52,681 nucleotides of DNA, from NCBI GenBank assembly GCA_029211085.1, contig JARGFW010000012.1, forward strand, positions 1 through 52,681, in the 5' to 3' direction. The number at the start of each line of letters is the position of its first letter. Positions within the stretch are counted from its first letter, which is position 1. A program made the translations under genes and the position numbers. Below are positions 35,277 to 43,857 of this stretch, one piece after another. The notes below the pieces were generated by a model. It saw nothing but the letters and a program-made list of their open reading frames with translations, did no database searches and was not told where the DNA came from. This stretch comes from Deferrisomatales bacterium (lineage in GTDB: Bacteria > Desulfobacterota > Deferrisomatia > Deferrisomatales > JARGFW01).

Positions 35277-35954
35277 TCATTTCCCTAAAGATTCTAGAAA
35301 CTCTTTCGCCTTGCCTGAATACACGCTGTTTCCAGATACAACAGTCATTAAATCATATTGTGCTTCTTCGTATTTTCCAGTTGCATTATATATTTCTGCT
35401 CTCAGAAGAAAAGCCTTATCATATCTAAACTTCTTATTTTCTTCTGCTATATCAATAGCTCTTGAGCAGACTGCTATAGCTGAATCATACTCTTTTAGTT
35501 TAAAAAATGACTTACACATTCTATAGTATAGAACCTCATGCTCAGCGACACTACCTTTTACAAGCTTTACAACATGAATATAATCTTCAGTTGCTTCTCT
35601 ATATTTATGAAGATAATCATACCGCAAAACACCTCTAGCATAATACAAACTGTGTTCGTAAGGGAACTCCTGCAGTCCTCGGGAAAGGACAAGTTCCGCC
35701 ATTTCATAATCTTTGTCCGACAGAAGTTTAGAATAGACAGCATGATACTTCTGCAAACCTTCTGTGGTTCCACCATAGGTGTTCTGCGCACACAGAAGCA
35801 GAGAACAGCAGAACAGGAAACCCAGCCACGCACCAACATGCGAGCCCACCTTGCCTAGGAATTCAGGTGACAACAGCACCCCTCCTTGCGGAAAATGCCG
35901 AACAATACTGAATTGTACGGTCTGCCACACCTGCCAGTAACGAGGAAAGTGCAA
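35277..35954 (-). CDS. Small exported TPR-like protein of AT-rich composition
   Basis: Up to 225 residues. A hydrophobic export segment (GAWLGFLFCCSLLLCAQ) is followed by TPR-like helices (LSRGLQEFPYEHSLYYARGV, EYDSAIAVCSRAIDIAEENK, YEEAQYDLMTVVSGN). The 35.28-35.70 kb part is strikingly AT-rich against its neighbours, suggesting foreign origin. The ATG at 35954 would overlap the upstream acyltransferase gene by 92 bases; a GTG at 35849 would give a normal signal peptide (VGSHVGAWLGFLF) and no overlap, so the true start may be there. Function unknown; another helper of the surface system is plausible. Confidence 0.7.
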   Translation of the reverse strand: MHFPRYWQVWQTVQFSIVRHFPQGGVLLSPEFLGKVGSHVGAWLGFLFCCSLLLCAQNTYGGTTEGLQKYHAVYSKLLSDKDYEMAELVLSRGLQEFPYEHSLYYARGVLRYDYLHKYREATEDYIHVVKLVKGSVAEHEVLYYRMCKSFFKLKEYDSAIAVCSRAIDIAEENKKFRYDKAFLLRAEIYNATGKYEEAQYDLMTVVSGNSVYSGKAKEFLESLGK

Positions 35955-36921
35955 GTACGGTTACCACCGAGATCACTACGTTCACCGCCTTCATATCGGT
36001 AGGCGTCAACCGGAAGTACGGGTGAATCAGGTAGACCTCCAAGAGGACCCCCGAAAGCCATCCGCCGATGCGATTCACGGCTAGAGGAAGGTTGATCTCC
36101 ATACAGAAGAGAAGCCCTGCCAATGCAATCAGCAGGATGAAGAAGAAGTTCGCCCCGTCAAACTGAAACAGGAAGTGACCACCCAACATGACCCCGGTGG
36201 CGACCACCGCTACGCCTCCGGAAATGGCCGCAGGCAGATGGAGTTCGGTTCGGGCCAGGCAGAGCCCTACCAGAAAACCGCACGCGGTCAGCCACAGCGC
36301 GTGCGTGTACAGCACCACCGTGTGCAGCCAAAACAGCAATAGAAGCCCCATCACAGTGAACGCAACAGCCGCGATCTTCTTGCGGTACAGGGGTTCGATC
36401 ACCGGATACAGAGCGTAGAACAACAGCAGCATGGTAAGAAACCACATCCCCCCACCGTAGGGACTCATGTTCTGCACTCGGAACCAGGTGATAAAGCCCT
36501 TCATTCCGAGCCAACTAATCAATGTATGCCAGGAAACCAAACCCGTGGTCCGCGCCTTCACCTCCAGCCAATCCATCACCCAATACCGTTGCAACAGAAA
36601 CCAACCGAGCAGGAACAGGTTGATGACGATCAAGCGGGGGAACAGCCGGACGATCTTCCGCTTCCAGAAAGTGGCCCAGGAGAACGCCCCGTGGTAGCGC
36701 TGCCAGGTGAAGAAACCGGATGATATGGTGAAGACTAGCAGACCTACGGTGACGACAACCCAGAAACTCGGGATGCCGAGGCCCGAATGCCCCATGACGA
36801 TCACCAGCGTGGAGAAGCCCTTGACCGTCGCGAGGTTTGTGCTGGTCCGCGCGGCGCGGGACGCATCTGGATTCGACACTTCCGCTCCTCCGTGTGCTAC
36901 GACAGTCCGTGGTAGGCTCAT
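35863..36921 (-). CDS. Acyltransferase-3 family membrane protein
   Basis: A 352-residue integral membrane protein with about ten helices of the acyltransferase-3 (OafA/NodX-like) family, which O-acetylates or otherwise acylates polysaccharides. The conserved His is in VIVMGHSGLG near residue 45, and WKRKIVRLFPRL carries the expected Arg-rich motif (R-R-x-x-R-L type). Membrane segments include LVIVMGHSGLGIPSFWVVV and LLFWLHTVVLYTHALWL. The start is taken as the ATG at 36921; a TTG six codons upstream is possible. It is divergent from the VanZ-like gene. Likely modifies the exopolysaccharide made by the neighbouring group. Confidence 0.85.
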   Translation of the reverse strand: MSLPRTVVAHGGAEVSNPDASRAARTSTNLATVKGFSTLVIVMGHSGLGIPSFWVVVTVGLLVFTISSGFFTWQRYHGAFSWATFWKRKIVRLFPRLIVINLFLLGWFLLQRYWVMDWLEVKARTTGLVSWHTLISWLGMKGFITWFRVQNMSPYGGGMWFLTMLLLFYALYPVIEPLYRKKIAAVAFTVMGLLLLFWLHTVVLYTHALWLTACGFLVGLCLARTELHLPAAISGGVAVVATGVMLGGHFLFQFDGANFFFILLIALAGLLFCMEINLPLAVNRIGGWLSGVLLEVYLIHPYFRLTPTDMKAVNVVISVVTVLALSSLLAGVADRTIQYCSAFSARRGAVVT

Positions 36922-37104
36922 TTTCCCGTCACCCTTCAATAGCGCTGCATAGTCTGGCTCTCACCCGCATTCGTCGCACACCATACCGTACGGTTCTGCG
37001 TTGGGGGTGACGCAGTGGCCCAGGATCAACCTATCCCCTTGATCCCTAGCCGCCAAAACTGAAAGGATAGGCGGCAGCGCAGCGCCACTTGCCCCCTGGA
37101 GCCT

Positions 37105-39306
37105 ATGCCCCCCTCTCCTGCAAAGAGCAAAGCCCCCACTGCCGCCGGTTACCTCCTGGTGTTCCTGCTGGTGGAGACCCTCGCCATCCTAACAGTCTTG
37201 CACCTACCCGGGGTGCCCTACAATGTGCGGGAACTGTTTGGCAGCAGCTTCGTATCGGCCAAAGTGTTCCTATTTTCCCTGCTGACCCTTTGGATCGGGC
37301 TCGCCCCGGCAGTAGCGGGGCGAGTTGTCACAGCCGTACCCCGGTTGGCTCTTGCAACACCATTCTTCGCAATTGTGATTGCCCAGGCATCGTACTATCT
37401 GCTTCGTCTCTCGGTCACGATTGAGAGTATGAACGACATCCTCGGCTCCCGCCTATGGAACTGGCCGGGGAACTGGGAGCGACTGGCCCGGTTTTGGGCC
37501 CTGGACACTCCCCTCACCATCTTCCTGATCGTCTTCAGCGCTGGATTCTTGAGTGCCCGCGCCTACGGCCGGGCCATCGCACGGAGACTCGCGCTCGCGA
37601 CACTTCTCAACGGGTTGCCGTGGATCATCCTGTCCGGCTTGGTGGTGTTCCACTGGCCCAGCACCGACAACCTGGTGGAACTGGTCCGTTCTGCCCCCTC
37701 CCCCTGGCTGGGCCCCACCCTCTTGACCCTGCTGACCGCCCTGCTCGCGGGAAACGCCGTGTGGCTGGCTTCGTCACCGCCTGGCGGCTTCCGACCCACC
37801 ACCCGTCGCCTGCTATTTACCCTGGCGATGGTAGGACCCGGATGGCTCCTCCTATTTTACGGGCTGGAGCCCGCAGTGGAGAAGTACGGGTTGACGTTCC
37901 CGGCGCTGCGATTCCTCCTGGGGGCTAGCCGTTCCCACGAGATCGGTTGGTTCAGCCTGTTCCTGCGGTGGATTGTGGTCCAATCCTGTGCGACCGGGTG
38001 CCTCGCTGCCGGCGTGTGGTTCGCGAACAGGTTATTGCCACTCGGCACCTCTCGATCGGTAGCGCCCGCTGCTGGGCAGAGTCCCACGCCCGATGGTGGC
38101 ACGGCCGACAGGAGGACACAGGAAACCAGCATTTCCAACAACCAGAATCTGGCCAGGGTCAGTCTGGCCCTGGCGCTCCTGTCCCTCGCCGTCATCGTCG
38201 TGGGCCTGTATGAACCGCTCGACCGCAGCAGCGTCGGCAGTTCCCCGTGGCGTGAGTTTTTTATGATGGCCCTGCGCGCCGGCAATGTGCGCGACGTCGT
38301 GGAGAACGTACTCCTAGCGTGCCCGGCGGGTTTATTCCTCGGCATCAACGCCTACGCCCGGCAGAAGGGGCACCTGCACACGCTGGTGTTCGGTTTCGTG
38401 GCAGTGTCTGTCGTTGCCCTGCCCAGCGAACTGCTTCAGCTATGGATGCCGTTCCGCCACCCCTCAGCTCTGGACGTGGCAGCCCTGGCGACCGGCGGGG
38501 CGGTCGGGGCCTGGTTCGCTTGGGCCAACCGCGGCCGAATCCACAGAGCGTGGGCACATCTCGCGACCACGGGAGGCCTAGTACCCTGGTCGGCGGCAGT
38601 CCTTTGGGTGACGGCGAATTGGGTTCCCGGGCACCTGCGACTCACCCGCGACCTGCTCCTGAGGGGAGTCGCTCCCATGCTGCGCGGCGTGCAACTCCAG
38701 GTCCCACACCTAGTTACCACGACGGCCTGTTGGGTAGGGGTCTTCACCCTGCTAGGAAGGCAACTTAGCGTCAGGGGGTCCGCTCTATTGCTGCTCGCGG
38801 CCTGGGGTGGACAGACCTTCTCTCCCGGGCGGGCGATTACCTGGGAAGCAGTGCTGGGCGGCGCGGCGGCGTGGGTATGGTGGGCCACCACCACGGCACG
38901 GGGCCGCACCCGCTGGGGCCCCACAGGCCTCGTCCTCGTCTTTGGAGTATTCGCACTGCGCCTGTTCCAGGGCACCGCCATCATGACGCCAGAGGTCCTG
39001 CCGCAGTTGCCCCCCTTCGGTGAACTCATCACACTAGGCAAACTACGCGGCCTCCCATATGTGCTCGAGGCCTTGGTGCTGGTGCTATCTCTCACCAGCA
39101 TCCCCACCTGTGCACCACGGGTACCGCACGCTGTGCGCGCCCGGTGGATTTGGGCGTGCGGATTGGTGCTCGTGACGGCAGAACTGGGCCGAGCCGTGCT
39201 GACCCCAGCTCTGCCCGGCACGACGACACTGTTCGCCCTGTGGCTCGGCACCCTTACCTCCGGGGCATCACCGGGTGTCGCGGCGCCACGCGAAGGAATA
39301 TCGTGA
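37105..39306 (+). CDS. Large polytopic membrane protein with central VanZ-like domain
   Basis: A 733-residue protein with many membrane segments. Around residues 390-460 it has the VanZ-like pattern DVVENVLLACPAGLFLGI ... VALPSELLQLWMPFRHPSALDV, found in small membrane proteins linked to cell-envelope functions; here it lies inside a much longer protein with hydrophobic N- and C-terminal regions of unknown type (GYLLVFLLVETLAILTVL near the start). GGAG lies three to four bases before the ATG. It is followed by the O-antigen-ligase-like gene, with which it forms a surface-polysaccharide group. The combined architecture may be a fusion; its role is unknown. Confidence 0.75.
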   Translation: MPPSPAKSKAPTAAGYLLVFLLVETLAILTVLHLPGVPYNVRELFGSSFVSAKVFLFSLLTLWIGLAPAVAGRVVTAVPRLALATPFFAIVIAQASYYLLRLSVTIESMNDILGSRLWNWPGNWERLARFWALDTPLTIFLIVFSAGFLSARAYGRAIARRLALATLLNGLPWIILSGLVVFHWPSTDNLVELVRSAPSPWLGPTLLTLLTALLAGNAVWLASSPPGGFRPTTRRLLFTLAMVGPGWLLLFYGLEPAVEKYGLTFPALRFLLGASRSHEIGWFSLFLRWIVVQSCATGCLAAGVWFANRLLPLGTSRSVAPAAGQSPTPDGGTADRRTQETSISNNQNLARVSLALALLSLAVIVVGLYEPLDRSSVGSSPWREFFMMALRAGNVRDVVENVLLACPAGLFLGINAYARQKGHLHTLVFGFVAVSVVALPSELLQLWMPFRHPSALDVAALATGGAVGAWFAWANRGRIHRAWAHLATTGGLVPWSAAVLWVTANWVPGHLRLTRDLLLRGVAPMLRGVQLQVPHLVTTTACWVGVFTLLGRQLSVRGSALLLLAAWGGQTFSPGRAITWEAVLGGAAAWVWWATTTARGRTRWGPTGLVLVFGVFALRLFQGTAIMTPEVLPQLPPFGELITLGKLRGLPYVLEALVLVLSLTSIPTCAPRVPHAVRARWIWACGLVLVTAELGRAVLTPALPGTTTLFALWLGTLTSGASPGVAAPREGIS

Positions 39307-39373
39307 AATTTGGGCGGCAAGCGTCCCCGAGGGTCCACCGCCGCAGCCGTCCACGACGTCTGGAGTACCGCTA

Positions 39374-41344
39374 GTGGCGCGGCTTCCTTCAGCGACACAC
39401 GGCCCTGACCGCCCGGCCCTGGGGTTGCACCGCCTCCTTGGATGGATGCTGTTGATCGCCACCCTGGGGGCTGCGACGCAGTACCCTCTGCATCCGCTCT
39501 TCCTCGTAGCTGCGCTCGCCCTGTATGGGGGGGGCCAGCACCAATTGCCAGTGGCGTTCCCGTTCCTCGCCCCTATCGTCCTAGCGTGCGTGAACCTCTA
39601 CGCCTGGTCGGGGTGGCATTTCATCGAGATCCCGGATTTCTTCATCTGCACCTCCATAGCCGTCGAACTGCTGCGGGTCGAAGGAGGCGGGCCTCTACCC
39701 GCCCGCGGCAAGGGCGTCTGGGCGTGCCTGGCGCCACTCTATGTTTCCCTGGCCATTTCCACTGTGGTTGCATTGCACGGTGCCTGCATCCCGTTTCAAA
39801 CCAACCACTTCGACTATACCGCACCCATCAACGCCCTACGGGTGCTGAAAGGCTGGGTGTGGGCGCTGGTCGCCCTGGAACTGCTGCGACGGTTCGCCGC
39901 CCGCGGGAGGGACGGCTGGCACTGGTTCCTGCGCGGAGTGGTACTCGCACTCTGGATCGTAAGTCTGGTGGCGCTGCGGGAACGCTGGCTGTTCTTCGGA
40001 TTGTTCGAGTTCGACAAACACTTCCGGGTGGTGAGCACGTTCTCGTCCATGCACGTGGGCGGTAGCCACATCGGAGTGTTCCTAGCACTGGCGATTCCAA
40101 CCGCCGTAGCGACGGCCCTGCTCGACCCCTCACGTCGGGTTCGCATCGCTGCCGGCGTCGCCCTGCTCCCCGGGGCATACACCCTGCTGGTCACCTACAC
40201 CCGCGGGGCCTGGATCGCGACCGGAGTTGGGGTCGCGGCGACCCTGGTCATGGCCGCATGGCAACGTTGGCAGCACAGCACCAGCCGCCTCCTGCCCTGG
40301 CGACGTCTGTCCCTGCCCGCCTTCGCCCTACTCGCCTGCGCGTTCCTGGTCGCCACGGCGTGGCACGGCCGGTTCTTCCAGGCACGGCTGCGCACCACTC
40401 CCAGCGACCTGGCCAAGCGCCTCGACATCTTCTCCGAAACCCTAGCAATGATGGACGACACCGTCTGGAGCCACCTGTTAGGTATGGGCCTCGGCAGCTA
40501 TCCGAGGATCTACTACGAGCGGAATCAGGATGGGTACCGGCCCGTGACCCGCGAGTTTCTCACGGAGGAGGGGAACACCTTTCTGCGCAGCCGCGCCCCG
40601 TCTCTCGCCGAAGCCAACCGGGCGGACAAACTGACCTTTGGCCAACGAGTTGCAGTGGAACCAAACCAGATGTACCGGTTTCGTGTGCGGGCCCGGTCCA
40701 GTACTCCCTCTCTGATCATCTTCGAGGTGCAAGAACGCACCGTCCTGCACTCGTGGCAGGGGGTAGTTGTGGCTCAAATCCGGGATTTGGGGCCAAACTG
40801 GGAGGCTCATGAGTTTGAGTTCAGTACGGCGGGCATCGGGGAGGGAGCGGGGCCGTTCAGGCCTGATCTGGTCCTACACTTCTACAACCCGATCATGGGT
40901 TCGGTTGTTGACCTGGACGACATCGAGATCATCGATGAGCAGGGCGACCCATTGGTCCGGAACGGGGATTTTTCGAGCAACCAGGATTTCTGGTACGTCC
41001 AGGAGCAGAATCACGTGGCGTTCCAGGCCAAGAACGCGCTGGTAGGAACCTACTTTGAACAAGGAGTCCTGGGCGTGGTCGGGCTCATCCTGCTGTTCCT
41101 CCCGGCGCTACGGACGGCACGGGTCACATTGGGCTCCGCCCCGTTGCGATCCATCTCGGTCCTGGGCCCGGTGTCTGGGTTTCTAGCGATCTGCCTGAGC
41201 GAAAACCCGTTCACGGTGCCCCGCTTGACCGTGCTCGTGGTGATGTACCTCGGAGTTGCCCTCGCCTGGCGTCACCACGGCTCACCCGCGAGCCGACCGG
41301 ACCCGGAACTCCACCGAGGCGACAGCCCGGCGATGCCACGATGA
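39374..41344 (+). CDS. O-antigen ligase/polymerase-like protein with inserted extracytoplasmic domain
   Basis: A 656-residue polytopic protein. The long helices and the periplasmic segment MHVGGSHIGVFLALAIP, TYTRGAWIA and LLGMGLGSYP match the O-antigen ligase/Wzy-like family that polymerises or transfers surface sugar chains. Between the last helices (about residues 395-560) sits an extra hydrophilic, beta-rich region (VEPNQMYRFRVRARSST, SLIIFEVQERT, GDPLVRNGDFSSNQDFWYV) resembling a carbohydrate-binding beta-sandwich. The GTG at 39374 has GGAG nine bases ahead; an in-frame GTG at 39275 would overlap the VanZ-like gene. The stop overlaps the start of the next gene (ATGA). Confidence 0.82.
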   Translation: MARLPSATHGPDRPALGLHRLLGWMLLIATLGAATQYPLHPLFLVAALALYGGGQHQLPVAFPFLAPIVLACVNLYAWSGWHFIEIPDFFICTSIAVELLRVEGGGPLPARGKGVWACLAPLYVSLAISTVVALHGACIPFQTNHFDYTAPINALRVLKGWVWALVALELLRRFAARGRDGWHWFLRGVVLALWIVSLVALRERWLFFGLFEFDKHFRVVSTFSSMHVGGSHIGVFLALAIPTAVATALLDPSRRVRIAAGVALLPGAYTLLVTYTRGAWIATGVGVAATLVMAAWQRWQHSTSRLLPWRRLSLPAFALLACAFLVATAWHGRFFQARLRTTPSDLAKRLDIFSETLAMMDDTVWSHLLGMGLGSYPRIYYERNQDGYRPVTREFLTEEGNTFLRSRAPSLAEANRADKLTFGQRVAVEPNQMYRFRVRARSSTPSLIIFEVQERTVLHSWQGVVVAQIRDLGPNWEAHEFEFSTAGIGEGAGPFRPDLVLHFYNPIMGSVVDLDDIEIIDEQGDPLVRNGDFSSNQDFWYVQEQNHVAFQAKNALVGTYFEQGVLGVVGLILLFLPALRTARVTLGSAPLRSISVLGPVSGFLAICLSENPFTVPRLTVLVVMYLGVALAWRHHGSPASRPDPELHRGDSPAMPR

Positions 41345-42714
41345 CCCGGCCCAAGGGCATTGCCTGGGGGGGCCTCGGGGGCGCCCTCCTCCTGCTCACC
41401 TCCTTGGTATTCCTGGCCTTGGACAGCACCCCCACGGTGCCCCCCGCCCAGACAGCCGACGTGAACGCCGCCGTGCGTACCCGCCGGCTGGTCAAGAAGA
41501 CTTGGAGGACGGTGAAACACGCCCAGGGAGACGTCCGTCTGGTCTTCACGGAAGAGGAACTCAATAGCGTCGCGGCGTTCGTGGCCCGGGGAACGGGTCG
41601 GCTGGCAGGCCGCACCGGCATCTCTGCCGACGGCGTCGACGTGGCCCTGACCCTACGGCTCCCGGAGCTGCCCCTGCGAAAGTTCGTCAACGTCCGGTTC
41701 CGCATCCTGCCGTCCGAACGGGGGATCGCCCTTTCTCGTGTCTACCTGGGGTCGCTGCGACTGCCGGGAGGTCTGGTCCTGGGCGCCGTCCGACAGGTGC
41801 TGAACGCGACTCTGGGCAACAACGAGGGGTCGCTGCTGCTGGACGCCGTGCTCTCGGTGCAACCGGACGCCGGCCAAGCGGTGGTCTCCCTGTGCTCGGT
41901 CGACTGCCTCGAGGAACGACTAGCAGCGGTGAGGCGGCGGCTGGAACTGCTGCGCGACCGTGCCGCCCCGTTCGGAGACCCGGACCGGGCGCGCGGGTAC
42001 TACCGAAAGCTGACCGAAGTGGACGGCGCCATCCAGGGACACGGGGCGGTGTCCCTGGCTCGTTTCGTCGAACCCCTGTTCCTCTTCGCAGCCCGGGGCG
42101 CAGCGCCACCCGAAGAGGAGAACCAGGCGGCCCTGCTGGCCCTCGCCACGTTCCTGGGCAGCGAACGCGTCGAGACCTTCACCGGACCGGTCCGCGAACC
42201 GGCTCTGAAGAACCACCGGCGGGTGCCACGGCCCGTGACCCTGGGGGGCCGGGAGGACCTGCGCCTCCACTTCCTCATCTCCGCGGCGCTGAAGGTCCTC
42301 TCGGACCGGGTCGCCGCCCACGCCGTCGGCGAGTTCAAGGAACTCCTCGACGCCCGCCGCGGCGGCAGCGGCTTCAGCTTCGCCGACCTGGCAGCGGACC
42401 GCGCCGGGGTCCGCTTCGCGGAAGCCGCCCTGGACTCCGACGGGGGGGCACGGCGACTGCAAGACGTGCTGGCGCAGGAACGGGGGGAGGAGATGTTCTT
42501 CCCCGATGTCCACGGACTGCCCGAAGGGCTCTCGAAGACCCGGTTCGAGAACCTCTTCGGGGGCATCGAAGATCCCCGATACGCTGCCCTAGTGGCCGCC
42601 ATCGACGCCTGCATCGCCCGGCTGCCGGCGTATGCGGACGGCGAGGCGGTGGGGCACGAGCCAAACCGCGAAGCCTGCCGGGTCGCTAACGTGCTGCCGC
42701 CCGGAATCCGATGA
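41341..42714 (+). CDS. Unrecognised envelope-associated protein coupled to the ligase-like gene
   Basis: A 457-residue protein I do not recognise. It has one N-terminal hydrophobic segment (GGLGGALLLLTSLVFLALD), suggesting export or a membrane anchor. The mid-part has FTEEELNSVAAFVARGTGR and a beta-rich stretch; the C-terminal half is helical and contains GFSFADLAADRAGVRFAEAA. ATG overlaps the stop of the O-antigen-ligase-like gene by four bases, so they are translated together, which implies a shared role in surface polysaccharide assembly. The first heptad repeat of the right-hand 10 kb lies just downstream, so this gene ends the compact operon-like part of the window. Confidence 0.75.
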   Translation: MTRPKGIAWGGLGGALLLLTSLVFLALDSTPTVPPAQTADVNAAVRTRRLVKKTWRTVKHAQGDVRLVFTEEELNSVAAFVARGTGRLAGRTGISADGVDVALTLRLPELPLRKFVNVRFRILPSERGIALSRVYLGSLRLPGGLVLGAVRQVLNATLGNNEGSLLLDAVLSVQPDAGQAVVSLCSVDCLEERLAAVRRRLELLRDRAAPFGDPDRARGYYRKLTEVDGAIQGHGAVSLARFVEPLFLFAARGAAPPEEENQAALLALATFLGSERVETFTGPVREPALKNHRRVPRPVTLGGREDLRLHFLISAALKVLSDRVAAHAVGEFKELLDARRGGSGFSFADLAADRAGVRFAEAALDSDGGARRLQDVLAQERGEEMFFPDVHGLPEGLSKTRFENLFGGIEDPRYAALVAAIDACIARLPAYADGEAVGHEPNREACRVANVLPPGIR

Positions 42715-42739
42715 GGGGAGCGGGCGCAGGCTAAGAATT

Positions 42740-42880
42740 CTTGTCTCACGCAAAGCCGCCAAGCTCGCAAAGGAAGGCATAAACTTTTTTTGGTAGGGAT
42801 TCCCATTGATCATGGATTCCGGAAGTGGGCCGTTCCCCTTCCCTGGTTTCCCTTTGCGCCTTTGCGTCTTTGCGTGAGAA
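42740..42880. repeat. Heptad repeat locus 1: inverted B pair
   Basis: A B-type unit (TCTCACGCAAAGCCGCCAAG, 42740-42775) faces an inverted B unit (42850-42880) across about 75 bases, giving a long imperfect palindrome between the coupled 457-residue gene and the M55 gene. B is a run of 7-base CGCAAAG-like steps beginning TCTCACG. This is the leftmost locus of the family in the window. Confidence 0.9.
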
Positions 42881-42912
42881 CGATTCGTCTTGTGTGAGAA
42901 GGGAAGTAGTGC

Positions 42913-43698
42913 ATGAAATTCATGATCGCGGTGGACTGCGACGGACCCGCCTGTGTGGTGGGGGACCCGGGGAAGGCACTGAGCTTCTCCCGGGACATGC
43001 CGTTCGCCCGGGAGCAGGCCACCCGGGAGACCGACGCTGCCGCCCGGGCGCTGTTCGATGTGGGAGCCGAGTCGGTGGTCGTGTGGGACAACCACGGCAA
43101 CGGCAACAACCTGGTCTTCGACCGCATCGACCCGCGCTGCGAGTTCTATTTGGGGACCGGGTTCGGCCGGCGATTTCCCAGTCTGGACGAGGATTTCACC
43201 GGGGTCCTGATGATCGGTTACCACGCCATGGAGGGCACCCCGAACGCTGTGCTCGCCCACACCTACAGCCCGGACGCCTACAAGGTGATCCGGGTCAACG
43301 GGCAGCCAATGGGGGAAATGGCATTGGATGCTGCGGTGGCCGGGGAGCTTGGGGTGCCGTTGGTCTTCCTGGCCAGCGACGACCACGGGTGTGGGGAGGC
43401 AAAGCGGTTCATGCCCTGGGTTGAGACCGTGGAGACCAAGCAGGGGATGGGCCGCAACTGCGCCCGCAGCAAGCACCCGGCGGTGGCCGAGGAAGAGATC
43501 TACACGGGGGTGCGAAAGGCGGTGGAACGCATTGGCGAGATGCAGCCCCTGGTGTTCGAGAAACCGGTGCGGGTTGAGATCGAGTTCAAGAGGGTCGTGC
43601 AGGCGGTGAAAGCCCGTGTCCGCCGCCCGGGGTGGAGACTGGCCAGCCTGCGTACCATCCGCGGGACCCTGCCGAGCATGCTGGAGTGGCGCTGCTAA
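42913..43698 (+). CDS. M55-family D-aminopeptidase-like protein (DppA fold)
   Basis: A 261-residue protein aligned to the zinc peptidase family M55 (DppA). The known metal/catalytic positions are Asp8, Glu10, His60, His104 and Glu133 in the B. subtilis enzyme; here the corresponding residues are Asp8, Asp10, His61 (WDNHGNGNN), His104 (IGYHAMEGT) and Glu135 (GEMALDA), so the second ligand is Asp rather than Glu. HTYSPDAYKVIRVNGQPMGE is typical of the family. Members cleave D-amino-acid peptides. It is flanked by two repeat palindromes (42.74-42.88 and 43.72-43.84 kb). The substrate is unknown; peptide from cell wall is possible. Confidence 0.88.
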   Translation: MKFMIAVDCDGPACVVGDPGKALSFSRDMPFAREQATRETDAAARALFDVGAESVVVWDNHGNGNNLVFDRIDPRCEFYLGTGFGRRFPSLDEDFTGVLMIGYHAMEGTPNAVLAHTYSPDAYKVIRVNGQPMGEMALDAAVAGELGVPLVFLASDDHGCGEAKRFMPWVETVETKQGMGRNCARSKHPAVAEEEIYTGVRKAVERIGEMQPLVFEKPVRVEIEFKRVVQAVKARVRRPGWRLASLRTIRGTLPSMLEWRC

Positions 43699-43717
43699 AA
43701 GAGAACACCCAAAGGCG

Positions 43718-43842
43718 TCTCACGCAAAGCCGCGAAGACGCCAAGAACGGCCTTATTACCTTGAAAACAGTAGTCCATCTCTTCCGTAAACAACAAAAAG
43801 CCGTTCTTGATTTCCTTTGCGACTTTGCGGCTTTGCGTGAGA
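43718..43842. repeat. Heptad repeat locus 2: near-perfect inverted B pair
   Basis: B (43718-43750) and inverted B (43801-43842) pair over nearly their whole length, including the extra AAGAACGG / CCGTTCTT ends, around a 50-base core. The locus sits between stops of two convergent genes, 20 bases after the M55 stop and 15 bases from the FemAB-like stop. Confidence 0.92.
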
Positions 43843-43857
43843 TGAGCCGTTTGTCTT

